DNA from: UBA1359 sp035411265
Lineage (GTDB): Bacteria; Patescibacteriota; Patescibacteriia; Patescibacteriales; Patescibacteriaceae
NCBI GenBank assembly: GCA_035411265.1
Contig: DAONSQ010000028.1
Span: forward strand, 1 to 8,082
Reading direction: 5' to 3'
Length of the DNA: 8,082 bases
The notes beneath the pieces were generated by a model. That model was not told the origin of the DNA and searched no databases. It saw only the letters and a list, made by a program, of their open reading frames with translations. The position numbers were made by a program, and so were the translations under genes. Positions 1-5,830 of the stretch are shown in pieces (within the stretch, counting starts at the first letter, position 1; each line of letters opens with the position of its first letter).

Positions 1-1
1 C

Positions 2-475
2 CAAGCTATTCTAAATACCAATCTAGGTAACATCAAAGTTAAGTTTTATAGTGAAGAATCACCAAAAACTGTTAACAATTTCTTAAATCTTGCCCAACAA
101 GGATTTTATAACGGCACCAAATTTCATCGTATCATTAAAGACTTTATGATTCAGGGCGGTGATCCTAATAGCAAGTCTGACAACTGGGCGACTCATGGTA
201 CTGGCGGTCCCGACTATCGTTTCGAAGATGAATTTAATAGCCATCAACTAGTTCGCGGCAGTCTAGCTATGGCTAATGCTGGTGCTAACACCAATGGTTC
301 ACAATTTTTCATTGTTACAGCTACTTCCACTCCTTGGCTTGATGGCAAACACACCAATTTTGGTGAAATTGTCGAAGGTATGGAGATTGTTAGTCAAATT
401 GAAGCCGCTGAAGTCAATGAAAATGATCATCCGCTACAAGACATTACTATCAATAGCATCGAACTAGTTAAATAA
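2..475 (+). CDS. Cyclophilin-type peptidyl-prolyl cis-trans isomerase, 5' end outside window
   Basis: Cyclophilins catalyse cis-trans isomerisation of proline peptide bonds and help proteins fold. The reading frame is open from base 2, with 157 codons visible before TAA, and no start codon fits the family before the window edge, so the gene is cut on the left. Visible family blocks, numbered from the first full codon, are FHRIIKDFMIQGGDP (41-55, with the catalytic Arg at 43), a GSLAMANAG block (86-94), NGSQFF (98-103), and WLDGKHTNFGEIVEGM (112-127, with the ligand-contacting Trp and His). The beta-strand opening (AILNTNLGNIKVKFY) shows that almost the whole domain is present. Any signal peptide or lipoprotein box would lie upstream and cannot be judged, so a cytoplasmic or exported location is undecided. 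A terminator follows 18 bases after the stop. Identification is firm; the subfamily is not. Confidence 0.95.
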   Translation, partial: QAILNTNLGNIKVKFYSEESPKTVNNFLNLAQQGFYNGTKFHRIIKDFMIQGGDPNSKSDNWATHGTGGPDYRFEDEFNSHQLVRGSLAMANAGANTNGSQFFIVTATSTPWLDGKHTNFGEIVEGMEIVSQIEAAEVNENDHPLQDITINSIELVK

Positions 476-492
476 TCTAGACCATTTCCAAT

Positions 493-527
493 AAAAACAC
501 CAGTCTATCTTTGGCTGGTGTTTTTTT
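493..527. terminator. Bidirectional intrinsic terminator
   Basis: An 11-bp perfect stem (AAAAACACCAG at 493-503 with CTGGTGTTTTT at 515-525) encloses an 11-base loop and ends in a run of T to 527. The 5' arm begins with an A-run, so the minus-strand transcript also gives a stem followed by U residues. It sits between two convergent genes, the cyclophilin (stop at 475) and the SanA-like gene (stop at 529), and can serve both. Confidence 0.9.
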
Positions 528-528
528 A

Positions 529-1173
529 TTATTTAATTTCAACCACTGGTCCAAGATATTTAGGTTGGCGATTAATTAATAAATCAGTCAACAATTTAGC
601 TCGCGCCAGTTTTTCTCGAAGAGCCACCTTAATTGCTATTGGCAAATAAACATCTTCGGCATTATAACCAATAGCCTCTATATTATAATGTTTGGCAATA
701 TAGAGCGCTCTTTGATTGTGAAATTTTTGCGAAATAACAACAAATTTATTCTGACCAAAAATTTTCTGAGCACGAATAATTGAGTCATTAGTTCTAAAGC
801 CGGCATAATCTAAAAATATTTTCTCTTTTGGCACTCCTAATTCAATCAAAGCAGTTTGCATCGCCGTTGGCTCATCATAATCCTGGCGACTGTTATCACC
901 GCTAACTATCAAAAAATCAATTTTGCCAGCCTGATAAAGTTCGCTGGCAGCATTAATTCTATTTTTAAAATAAAGATTAGGTAGACCACTTTTTGTGTAA
1001 CGAGCTGTGCCCAAAACTAAGCCAACCCGTCGTGCTGGTATTATACTTAAATTATCATAAGTTAACCCCGCAGTTCCTCTTTTTACCAAATAATCCGGTA
1101 CAATAAAAATAAAAATGGCTGCAACAACCATTAAATAAAACCAATATTTTTTAAACAATTTCCAATAACGCAT
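529..1173 (-). CDS. sanA: SanA/YdcF/ElyC-family (DUF218) membrane-anchored envelope protein
   Basis: SanA-type proteins are single-pass inner-membrane proteins with an extracytoplasmic DUF218 domain. In enterobacteria SanA is linked to envelope barrier function and vancomycin exclusion, but the biochemical activity is unsettled. From the ATG at 1173 the product is 214 aa, near the usual SanA size. A basic N-terminus (RYWKLFKKYW) precedes one hydrophobic segment at about 11-29. The domain then shows VLGTARYTKSGLPNLYFKNR (53-72), AASELYQAGKIDFLIVSGDN (75-94), YDEPTAMQTALIELGVP (99-115), LDYAGFRTNDSIIRA (121-135) and SQKFHNQRALYIA (148-160), all in SanA order. The frame is open further, to an ATG at 1296, but those codons only re-read the upstream laccase-domain region and cross a terminator hairpin, so I reject that start. 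There is no Shine-Dalgarno before 1173; a candidate promoter would give a nearly leaderless mRNA. Confidence 0.88.
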   Translation of the reverse strand: MRYWKLFKKYWFYLMVVAAIFIFIVPDYLVKRGTAGLTYDNLSIIPARRVGLVLGTARYTKSGLPNLYFKNRINAASELYQAGKIDFLIVSGDNSRQDYDEPTAMQTALIELGVPKEKIFLDYAGFRTNDSIIRAQKIFGQNKFVVISQKFHNQRALYIAKHYNIEAIGYNAEDVYLPIAIKVALREKLARAKLLTDLLINRQPKYLGPVVEIK

Positions 1174-1179
1174 TAATTT

Positions 1180-1208
1180 AATATAAAGAAATACCGCTTG
1201 TTTTACAA
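1180..1208 (-). promoter_or_regulatory. Candidate sigma70-like promoter for the SanA-like gene, leaderless geometry
   Basis: Read on the minus strand, TTGTAA (1208-1203) and TATATT (1185-1180) are separated by exactly 17 bases, giving 4/6 and 5/6 matches to the consensus boxes. Only six bases lie between the -10 box and the ATG at 1173, so initiation would fall at or next to the start codon. The -35 box and spacer coincide with the terminator hairpin of the gene upstream. In AT-rich DNA such matches arise by chance, so this is a candidate only. Confidence 0.4.
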
Positions 1209-1216
1209 GCGGTATT
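1181..1216 (-). terminator. Intrinsic terminator of the broken laccase-domain gene
   Basis: AATACCGCTTG (1190-1200) and CAAGCGGTATT (1206-1216) form a perfect 11-bp stem with a 5-base loop. On the minus strand the stem is followed by TCTTTATAT, a U-rich tail. On the plus strand no T-run follows, so the orientation is minus. The stop codon of the C-terminal laccase fragment (1203-1205) lies across the loop. Confidence 0.75.
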
Positions 1217-1770
1217 GCCAAGTGAAGGCTAAAATGTTGCGTGCAACTTTGTCGCGCCGAAAAGAAAAATAGCGTTCGGATTGACAATAAGTACATTCAG
1301 TCGTAGCTGCAATATTGTCGTAACCAATGCCATAAGTTAAAAGTTGCGCAATTAAGATACTCCGTAGATCGACATAATAGCCATTCCGACCCTTTTGGAT
1401 AAAATTGCCATACTGAGCAAAATCATTCAAAAGTTCTTCAGTTATGACGAAATGACATTTTTGGATATGCGGACCAATATTAACCCTAAGATGATTAATT
1501 TGGCGGTGCGCAATCACCAGCTCCGAGACACAAGACAGCTCCAGTTTGCTTAGTAACTAAAGCATCACAATCGGGAATACAGCCTCGCTGCTCGTCAATC
1601 ACGACAACATTAGTTTCATGCCGTAATCCGGCTGAAGCAGCCTGCTGATCGTAATTAAATCCATATTTAGCTAATAATCGTTGACGATTCTCTATCCCGC
1701 CAACATCAGCTAGGCGCATATTGCCATCGGACACAGTACTAAGTCCTAAACCAACTCTAATTAGACTCAT
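1203..1770 (-). pseudogene. Polyphenol oxidase / laccase-domain (YfiH/PgeF-like) gene, frameshifted with internal deletion
   Basis: Intact YfiH/PgeF-family proteins are Cys/His metal enzymes, described variously as polyphenol oxidases, purine nucleoside-active enzymes, or peptidoglycan-editing factors. The N-terminal part (1770-1495, ATG start, 91 codons) shows GLSTVSDGNMRL, an ENRQRLLAKYGF block, LRHETNVVVID (first active-site His), CDALVTKQTGAVLCL and GAGDCAP (active-site Cys), then stops at TAA. The C-terminal part continues in another frame (about 1517-1203): VNIGPHIQKCHFVI, YYVDLRSILIAQLL, a C-T-Y-C pair and RYFSFRRDK, all typical of the family's C-terminus. Only 34 bases separate the DC cysteine codon from the IGP block's Gly-Pro codons. 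From my memory of the family about 45 codons are usual, so roughly 100 bases, including the HAGW-type motif, are missing. Splicing the frames would not restore that histidine. Start signals are intact, so decay looks recent, unless the gap is an assembly error. Confidence 0.85.
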
Positions 1771-1775
1771 TTTAC

Positions 1776-1782
1776 CCTCCTT
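1776..1782 (-). promoter_or_regulatory. Strong Shine-Dalgarno site of the laccase-domain gene
   Basis: On the minus strand AAGGAGG lies five bases before the ATG at 1770. It fixes the start of the N-terminal fragment and shows that translation signals survived although the coding region is broken. Confidence 0.85.
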
Positions 1783-1849
1783 ATAAAGTACAATTATTTT
1801 GCCATCAACTTAACCCTAAAAAAACAAATAGTCAAGCGTAACAATTATT

Positions 1850-1877
1850 TTGAAACCGAGCTGAATTATGCTAAACT
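1850..1877 (+). promoter_or_regulatory. Candidate promoter for alpha-glucan phosphorylase
   Basis: TTGAAA (1850-1855, 5/6 match) and TAAACT (1872-1877, 4/6) are 16 bases apart, and the -10 box is preceded by TGC, an extended -10 element. The predicted start near 1884 would leave a leader of about 22 bases before the ATG at 1906, with no Shine-Dalgarno in it. The -35 box overlaps the second copy of the 12-base repeat. Confidence 0.45.
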
Positions 1878-1905
1878 TTAATGGTTATTAAATTATCAAA
1901 AACTC

Positions 1906-3582
1906 ATGAAAATTAATCGCGACGAAGCTAAAATTGCCTATTTCAGCATGGAAATCGCTTTGGATAATAAAATAAAAAGCTATGCTGGCGGGCTAGGCGT
2001 TTTAGCTGGAGATACTCTCAAGTCAGCCGCCGACCTTCAAGTACCTATGGTTGGCTTAACCATACTCAACCGCCATGGCTATTTTAAGCAAGTTATCACT
2101 AAGCAAGGCGAACAAAAAGAAATAGCCGATCATTATGATTTTAGCCGCCTTAAAAAACTAAACATTGAAACATCGGTTATCATCGGCTCTGATGAAGTCA
2201 AAATTAGAGCTTGGGAATATATTATCACTAGTCCCAAGGGTTATTCTCTGCCAGTTTATTTTCTCGATACTGATCTAGCTAGCAATAAACCAAAATATCG
2301 CGAACTGAGCGGCCATCTTTATCGCGTTGATCCTGATTATCGCCTGATGCAAGAAATAATTCTCGGTCGCGGTGGCGTTAAGATACTAAGCGCCTTAGGC
2401 TATCAGCAAATTAAAAAATATCATCTCAACGAAGGCCACGCCGCCCTAGCCACGATTGAACTTTTTAATAACGCAACCGCCAAAACAACCGCAGCGAAAA
2501 TTAAAGAAATTCAAGCTAAATGTGTTTTTACTACTCACACTCCAATTAAAGCTGGCCACGACGTCTTTTCTTTATCTTTAGCTAAAGAGCTACAATCAGA
2601 CCTCCCTGACCGCTTATTGGGTTTAAATAAAAAACAGGAGCTTAACATGACTGAGCTCGCTTTATTCTTCAGCGGTTATGTTAATGGCGTAGCTCAAAGC
2701 CATCAAGAAGTCTCGGCTCAAATGTTTCCTGGTCATTGCATTTATTCTATTACCAATGGCGTTCATTCTCCGACCTGGACTTCACCGGAATTTCAAAAAT
2801 TATTTGATAAACACATCCCTAGCTGGCGCGAGTCTAGCCTAGCTCTCCGTAATGCTTTTAATATTTCAACCACTGAAATCTGGCAAGCTCATCAGAAAGC
2901 TAAACAACGCTTGTTTAATTATATTTATAAAAAACAAGGCATTAAGTTAGACCTAGCAACTTTTACTCTTGGTTTTGCTCGCCGCTTTACCGGCTACAAA
3001 AGATCAACGCTGCTTTTCCAAGATATGGACAAATTGATCCACATCAATAAAACTGTTGGGCCGTTGCAAATTATCTATGCTGGCAAAGCCCATCCTAGTG
3101 ATGACAATGGCAAGGCCATGATTAAAGAAATTAATGAAATTAAGAAACAATACCACAAAGATATTAAAATTGTCTTTTTGGAAAACTATGATTTAGATTT
3201 AGCTAAGCTAATGGTGGCTGGCGTTGATGTCTGGCTGAATACTCCCTTACCGCCTAATGAAGCTTCCGGTACCAGCGGTATGAAAGCGGCTCATAATGGC
3301 GTACCACACTTCAGCACTCTTGATGGCTGGTGGATTGAAGGTTTTGTTAATCGCAAAACCGGTTGGGCGATTGGTGAAAGACGCAGTACTCTGGAACCAA
3401 AAGAATTAGACAAGCAAGACGCTGACAATCTCTATGAAAAATTAGCTACCAGGATTTTACCCCGCTATTACGAAATGCCAGCTAACTGGCGCGAAACCAT
3501 GCGCTACACTATCGCTATCAATGCTTCCTTCTTTAACTCTGAACGCATGCTTCAGCAATATATCCAAAGCGCCTATTTATAA
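1906..3582 (+). CDS. glgP: Alpha-glucan (glycogen/starch) phosphorylase, compact GT35 type
   Basis: The enzyme releases glucose-1-phosphate from the non-reducing ends of alpha-1,4-glucans with pyridoxal phosphate as cofactor, acting in the cytoplasm. At 558 aa it belongs to the short branch of family GT35, well under the roughly 800 aa of the E. coli or muscle enzymes. Visible blocks are YFSMEIAL (12-19), SYAGGLGVLAGD (25-36), HLNEGHAAL (173-181), FTTHTPIKAGHDVF (208-221), NGVHSPTW, GFARRFTGYKR (356-366), and EASGTSGMKAAHNGVPHF, in which Lys460 is the expected PLP-binding lysine, followed by STLDGWWIEG. All core motifs are intact. No Shine-Dalgarno precedes the ATG, but the N-terminal motif begins right after it and the upstream DNA is non-coding. 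No other glycogen gene is nearby. Its stop lies one base from that of the convergent DUF333 gene. Confidence 0.95.
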   Translation: MKINRDEAKIAYFSMEIALDNKIKSYAGGLGVLAGDTLKSAADLQVPMVGLTILNRHGYFKQVITKQGEQKEIADHYDFSRLKKLNIETSVIIGSDEVKIRAWEYIITSPKGYSLPVYFLDTDLASNKPKYRELSGHLYRVDPDYRLMQEIILGRGGVKILSALGYQQIKKYHLNEGHAALATIELFNNATAKTTAAKIKEIQAKCVFTTHTPIKAGHDVFSLSLAKELQSDLPDRLLGLNKKQELNMTELALFFSGYVNGVAQSHQEVSAQMFPGHCIYSITNGVHSPTWTSPEFQKLFDKHIPSWRESSLALRNAFNISTTEIWQAHQKAKQRLFNYIYKKQGIKLDLATFTLGFARRFTGYKRSTLLFQDMDKLIHINKTVGPLQIIYAGKAHPSDDNGKAMIKEINEIKKQYHKDIKIVFLENYDLDLAKLMVAGVDVWLNTPLPPNEASGTSGMKAAHNGVPHFSTLDGWWIEGFVNRKTGWAIGERRSTLEPKELDKQDADNLYEKLATRILPRYYEMPANWRETMRYTIAINASFFNSERMLQQYIQSAYL

Positions 3583-3583
3583 T

Positions 3584-4177
3584 TTACTCAGTCGCCATAA
3601 TGATTTGACCGCACTTTGGTTCAGCTTGTTTGGTTAAATCAAAAATCTGATCAATGACTGGTTCTTGAGCAATAATCTCTTGGCCATTTTTTAGCTTAGC
3701 CGTAACGGTCAAACTATGGGCCTGCATGACCTCAGCAACCTGGCAATTAGCAACTGCTTCACTTAATTTAGCCCAATTGCTAAAACGATTAAAACAATCT
3801 TGACCACCGGTGATAGCGCAATAAACTTGATCATCATTATCATAGCCAGTAATTTTAACACCGCCAACTGGACACTGGCCGCGCATTAAGGCCCATTCTT
3901 CACACTGACGATTGTCTTCAAAAAAGCAGACGCCATACTGGCTGCCATCGGCTTTGGTTTTAATCTCTAGTTGACCACCTTGATTGATACAGTTAGTTGA
4001 AGCCGGATTAGCTAAGCCAGCCATAGTGCTGGTGGCTGCAGTTGTGGTAGTGGTTTCAACTACTTTAATATCACTATCGCTAAAATTAAATTTTAAAAAA
4101 CCAGCTATGGCAATTAGGCCAAAAACAACCAAGATGCCAATAACGATAATTAAGGAAATTTTAACAAATTTGTTCAT
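3584..4177 (-). CDS. Membrane-anchored DUF333-domain protein, function unknown
   Basis: The 197-aa product starts with a membrane segment at about 6-28 (FVKISLIIVIGILVVFGLIA), then a short Thr-rich linker (around 41-52). A DUF333 region follows (57-104: NPASTNCINQGGQLEIKT, DGSQYGVCFFEDNRQCEEWA, GQCP), continuing to a Gly-rich VYCAITGG stretch. DUF333 proteins are often labelled putative hemolysin, but that name has little support. The last 70 residues form a separate part with two Cys (145 and 189) that I do not recognise. Nine cysteines or so beyond the membrane segment suggest disulfides outside the cytoplasm. The ATG at 4177 is four bases after the stop of the upstream U32 gene, so it is last in the operon and probably translationally coupled. 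A GTG at 4207 in the same frame is possible but would overlap that gene and place charged residues before the membrane segment. Confidence 0.8.
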   Translation of the reverse strand: MNKFVKISLIIVIGILVVFGLIAIAGFLKFNFSDSDIKVVETTTTTAATSTMAGLANPASTNCINQGGQLEIKTKADGSQYGVCFFEDNRQCEEWALMRGQCPVGGVKITGYDNDDQVYCAITGGQDCFNRFSNWAKLSEAVANCQVAEVMQAHSLTVTAKLKNGQEIIAQEPVIDQIFDLTKQAEPKCGQIIMATE

Positions 4178-4181
4178 ATTT

Positions 4182-5432
4182 TTATTTAGTCTGGCAACGC
4201 AGAACACTTAAATTAGCAGGAATAAAATCAAGCTCAAGCCAAACTCGCTGGCCACCGCCACCGCCATGAGCTTCAGTAATGATTTCTTTAGTCTTGTCAT
4301 CGATAAAATTAGCTAGTTCTAGCTGTTTAACCAAGTAGCCTGGCTCAATTATTTCAATAGACAGACTAGTCTTTAAAGTATTATGGACCTGCACTAGGAC
4401 TCGGCTACCCTGACCATGAGATTTAACTTGAACGATTTGACCGGAAAATTCCCAATTAGCAAGATAATTTTCATTGCGCTCATTTTGCATAGTTTCCTCA
4501 TTTCGGAACATAAAGCCCTCTGTTAATCCGCGATGATTAAGTTTAGTGGCCAATTCTTGATAAAGATATTCCAATTCAGTTTCTAATTCTTTTTTGGATA
4601 GTTTTTCAGCACAAATCAAATCAATGGCTCGGCGATAAGCACCAATAACATTAGCAATATAGTAAGCGCTCTTGGCTCGGCCTTCAATCTTTAAAGCACT
4701 GACACCGCTAGCAATAATTTCCGGCAAACGCTTAATCAAACAAAGATCTTTCGAATTCATCAAATAAGAACCTTTTTCTTCCTGACCAATAATAAAACTT
4801 TGTTCATGACCCAAGGGCTTGATTTCATATTCCCAGCGGCAAGGTTGAACACAGTCGCCAAGATTAGCACCGCGACCTAAAATTAAATCAGACAAAAAGC
4901 AGCGGCCAGAATAAGCCATGCAGAGTGCTCCATGAACAAAAGTTTCAATCTCTAGTCCAGGGGTTTTCTTAACAACCTCGGCAATTTCCGCCATTGATAA
5001 TTCACGCGATAAAATAACTCGTTTAAAACCCTGGCTCTGCCAAAATCGTGCTGACTGATAATTGGTGCAGTTAGCCTGCGTACTTAGGCTCAGATTGGCT
5101 TCTGGCCAGATTTCTTTAATGGTCGCCACCACTCCTGGATCAGAGACAAAAAGCGCGTCAGGACCGATTTCTTTGAGTTTTTTAAGGTGTTTGACTAGCT
5201 TTGGCAAATGATAGTTATGGGCAAAAATATTTAGGGTCACGTAAGCTTTTTTACCAGCCTGATGAGCTAGCTTAACACCGCTTTTCAGCTTAGCCCAATT
5301 AAAATCATTAATCCTAACTCTTAACGAAAAATCAGGCAGACCAAAATAAACCGCATCCGCGCCAAAAGCTAGGGCTGTTTTTAATTTATTTAAGTCGCCG
5401 GCTGGGGCTAAGAGTTCCGGTTTTTTTAACAT
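4182..5432 (-). CDS. trhP: U32-family protein TrhP, tRNA U34 hydroxylation
   Basis: TrhP (YegQ in E. coli) is a U32-family iron-sulfur protein needed for prephenate-dependent formation of 5-hydroxyuridine at tRNA position 34; members are often still annotated as collagenase-like proteases. The 416-aa length fits TrhP rather than the longer rRNA-modifying RlhA. The opening PELLAPAGDLNKLKTAL and FGADAVYFG (5-31) is the family hallmark. The U32 signature at about 165-200 reads FVHGALCMAYSGRCFLSD, then GANLGDCVQPCRW, giving Cys171, 178, 194 and 198 as likely cluster ligands; ALKIEGRAKS follows at 247-255. The C-terminal beta domain ends after an odd run of five glycines (EAHGGGGGQRVW). The ATG at 5432 overlaps the end of the metallopeptidase gene by seven bases, indicating coupled translation, and no clear Shine-Dalgarno is seen. 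Confidence 0.92.
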   Translation of the reverse strand: MLKKPELLAPAGDLNKLKTALAFGADAVYFGLPDFSLRVRINDFNWAKLKSGVKLAHQAGKKAYVTLNIFAHNYHLPKLVKHLKKLKEIGPDALFVSDPGVVATIKEIWPEANLSLSTQANCTNYQSARFWQSQGFKRVILSRELSMAEIAEVVKKTPGLEIETFVHGALCMAYSGRCFLSDLILGRGANLGDCVQPCRWEYEIKPLGHEQSFIIGQEEKGSYLMNSKDLCLIKRLPEIIASGVSALKIEGRAKSAYYIANVIGAYRRAIDLICAEKLSKKELETELEYLYQELATKLNHRGLTEGFMFRNEETMQNERNENYLANWEFSGQIVQVKSHGQGSRVLVQVHNTLKTSLSIEIIEPGYLVKQLELANFIDDKTKEIITEAHGGGGGQRVWLELDFIPANLSVLRCQTK

Positions 5433-5830
5433 AGTGAGTTTAGCTTAATTTTCTTGAGTTCGCTTCTTGATTGACGAAAATCAGGTAAAGCTTGAGCCAC
5501 CAAAGCCCAAAAATCAGCCGAATGATTGAATTCTTTTAAGTGGCAGAGTTCATGGACAATAATATAATCAGCTAATTTTTCCGGCAATAAAACGATTCGA
5601 TAATTGAAATTAAGATTACCTTTAGCTGAACAACTGCCCCAGCGAGTTCGTTGATTACGGATGCTGATTCGACTAACCTTAAATTGGTAAAATTGATTAT
5701 AGTAATCAAGCCGATTTCTAACTAACTTGCGAGCTGGATATTTATAGGTTAGCCAAGTTGAGTTCTTCGCTAAACTCGATTTCTCGCACAAATTCGGCCA
5801 TGTGGCTAACCATGATAATAGCTCCTTCAT
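5426..5830 (-). CDS. YgjP-like (DUF45/M48-type) zinc metallopeptidase, short form
   Basis: This is a predicted zinc-dependent peptidase of the YgjP/DUF45 group, whose substrates are unknown. Clear marks are RISIRNQRTRWGSCSAKGNL, NFNYRIVLLPEKLADYIIVH, HELCH, and EFNHSADFW: the HExxH histidines and glutamate plus a third histidine six residues on. The similarity I recognise begins at LTYKYPARKLVRNRLDYYNQ, very near the end of the upstream ABC-F gene. From the ATG at 5830 the product is 134 aa, shorter than the 150-230 aa usual for the family, and the N-terminal beta-rich region seems absent. That start overlaps the ABC-F gene by 89 bases, with only a distant GAGG upstream. The alternatives are a TTG at 5791 or an ATG at 5893; no start codon exists closer to the conserved part. 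The function is well supported and the start is not. Confidence 0.8.
   Translation of the reverse strand: MKELLSWLATWPNLCEKSSLAKNSTWLTYKYPARKLVRNRLDYYNQFYQFKVSRISIRNQRTRWGSCSAKGNLNFNYRIVLLPEKLADYIIVHELCHLKEFNHSADFWALVAQALPDFRQSRSELKKIKLNSLC

Larger units (their letters stand above)
1771..1905. promoter_or_regulatory. Divergent intergenic region between laccase-domain gene and phosphorylase
   Basis: This 135-base AT-rich gap lies between two divergently transcribed genes and must carry both promoters. It holds a strong minus-strand ribosome binding site, a candidate plus-strand promoter, and a 12-base direct repeat ACAATTATTTTG at 1790-1801 and 1841-1852. For the minus strand, TTGATG and TATAAG at 17-base spacing exist, but that -10 box runs into the Shine-Dalgarno sequence, which makes it doubtful. 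I see no hairpin or riboswitch. Confidence 0.5.

Noticed and set aside
276..467. Second plus-strand reading frame inside the cyclophilin gene
   Set aside because: It is a frame shadow of a strongly conserved gene and has no recognisable protein features.
1174..1296. N-terminal extension of the SanA-like protein to an ATG at 1296
   Set aside because: The extra 41 residues re-read the laccase-domain C-terminus and a terminator hairpin in another frame. The basic-plus-hydrophobic N-terminus typical of SanA starts at 1173.
1495..1517. Programmed frameshift joining the two laccase-domain fragments
   Set aside because: A frame change here would still leave out the central histidine segment, so it cannot restore the protein. 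No slippery site is evident.
1776..1808. Promoter TTGATG, 17 bases, TATAAG for the laccase-domain gene
   Set aside because: The -10 box runs directly into the Shine-Dalgarno, so a transcript from it would lack the binding site that is otherwise perfect.
4178..4207. GTG at 4207 as start of the DUF333 protein
   Set aside because: It would add ten residues ahead of a normal membrane anchor and overlap trhP. The ATG at 4177, four bases after the trhP stop, fits coupling better.
3984..4211. Plus-strand 75-aa reading frame opposite the DUF333 gene
   Set aside because: Its hydrophobic, Val-rich product is the antisense of the membrane segment and Thr-rich linker. It has no ribosome binding site or independent support.
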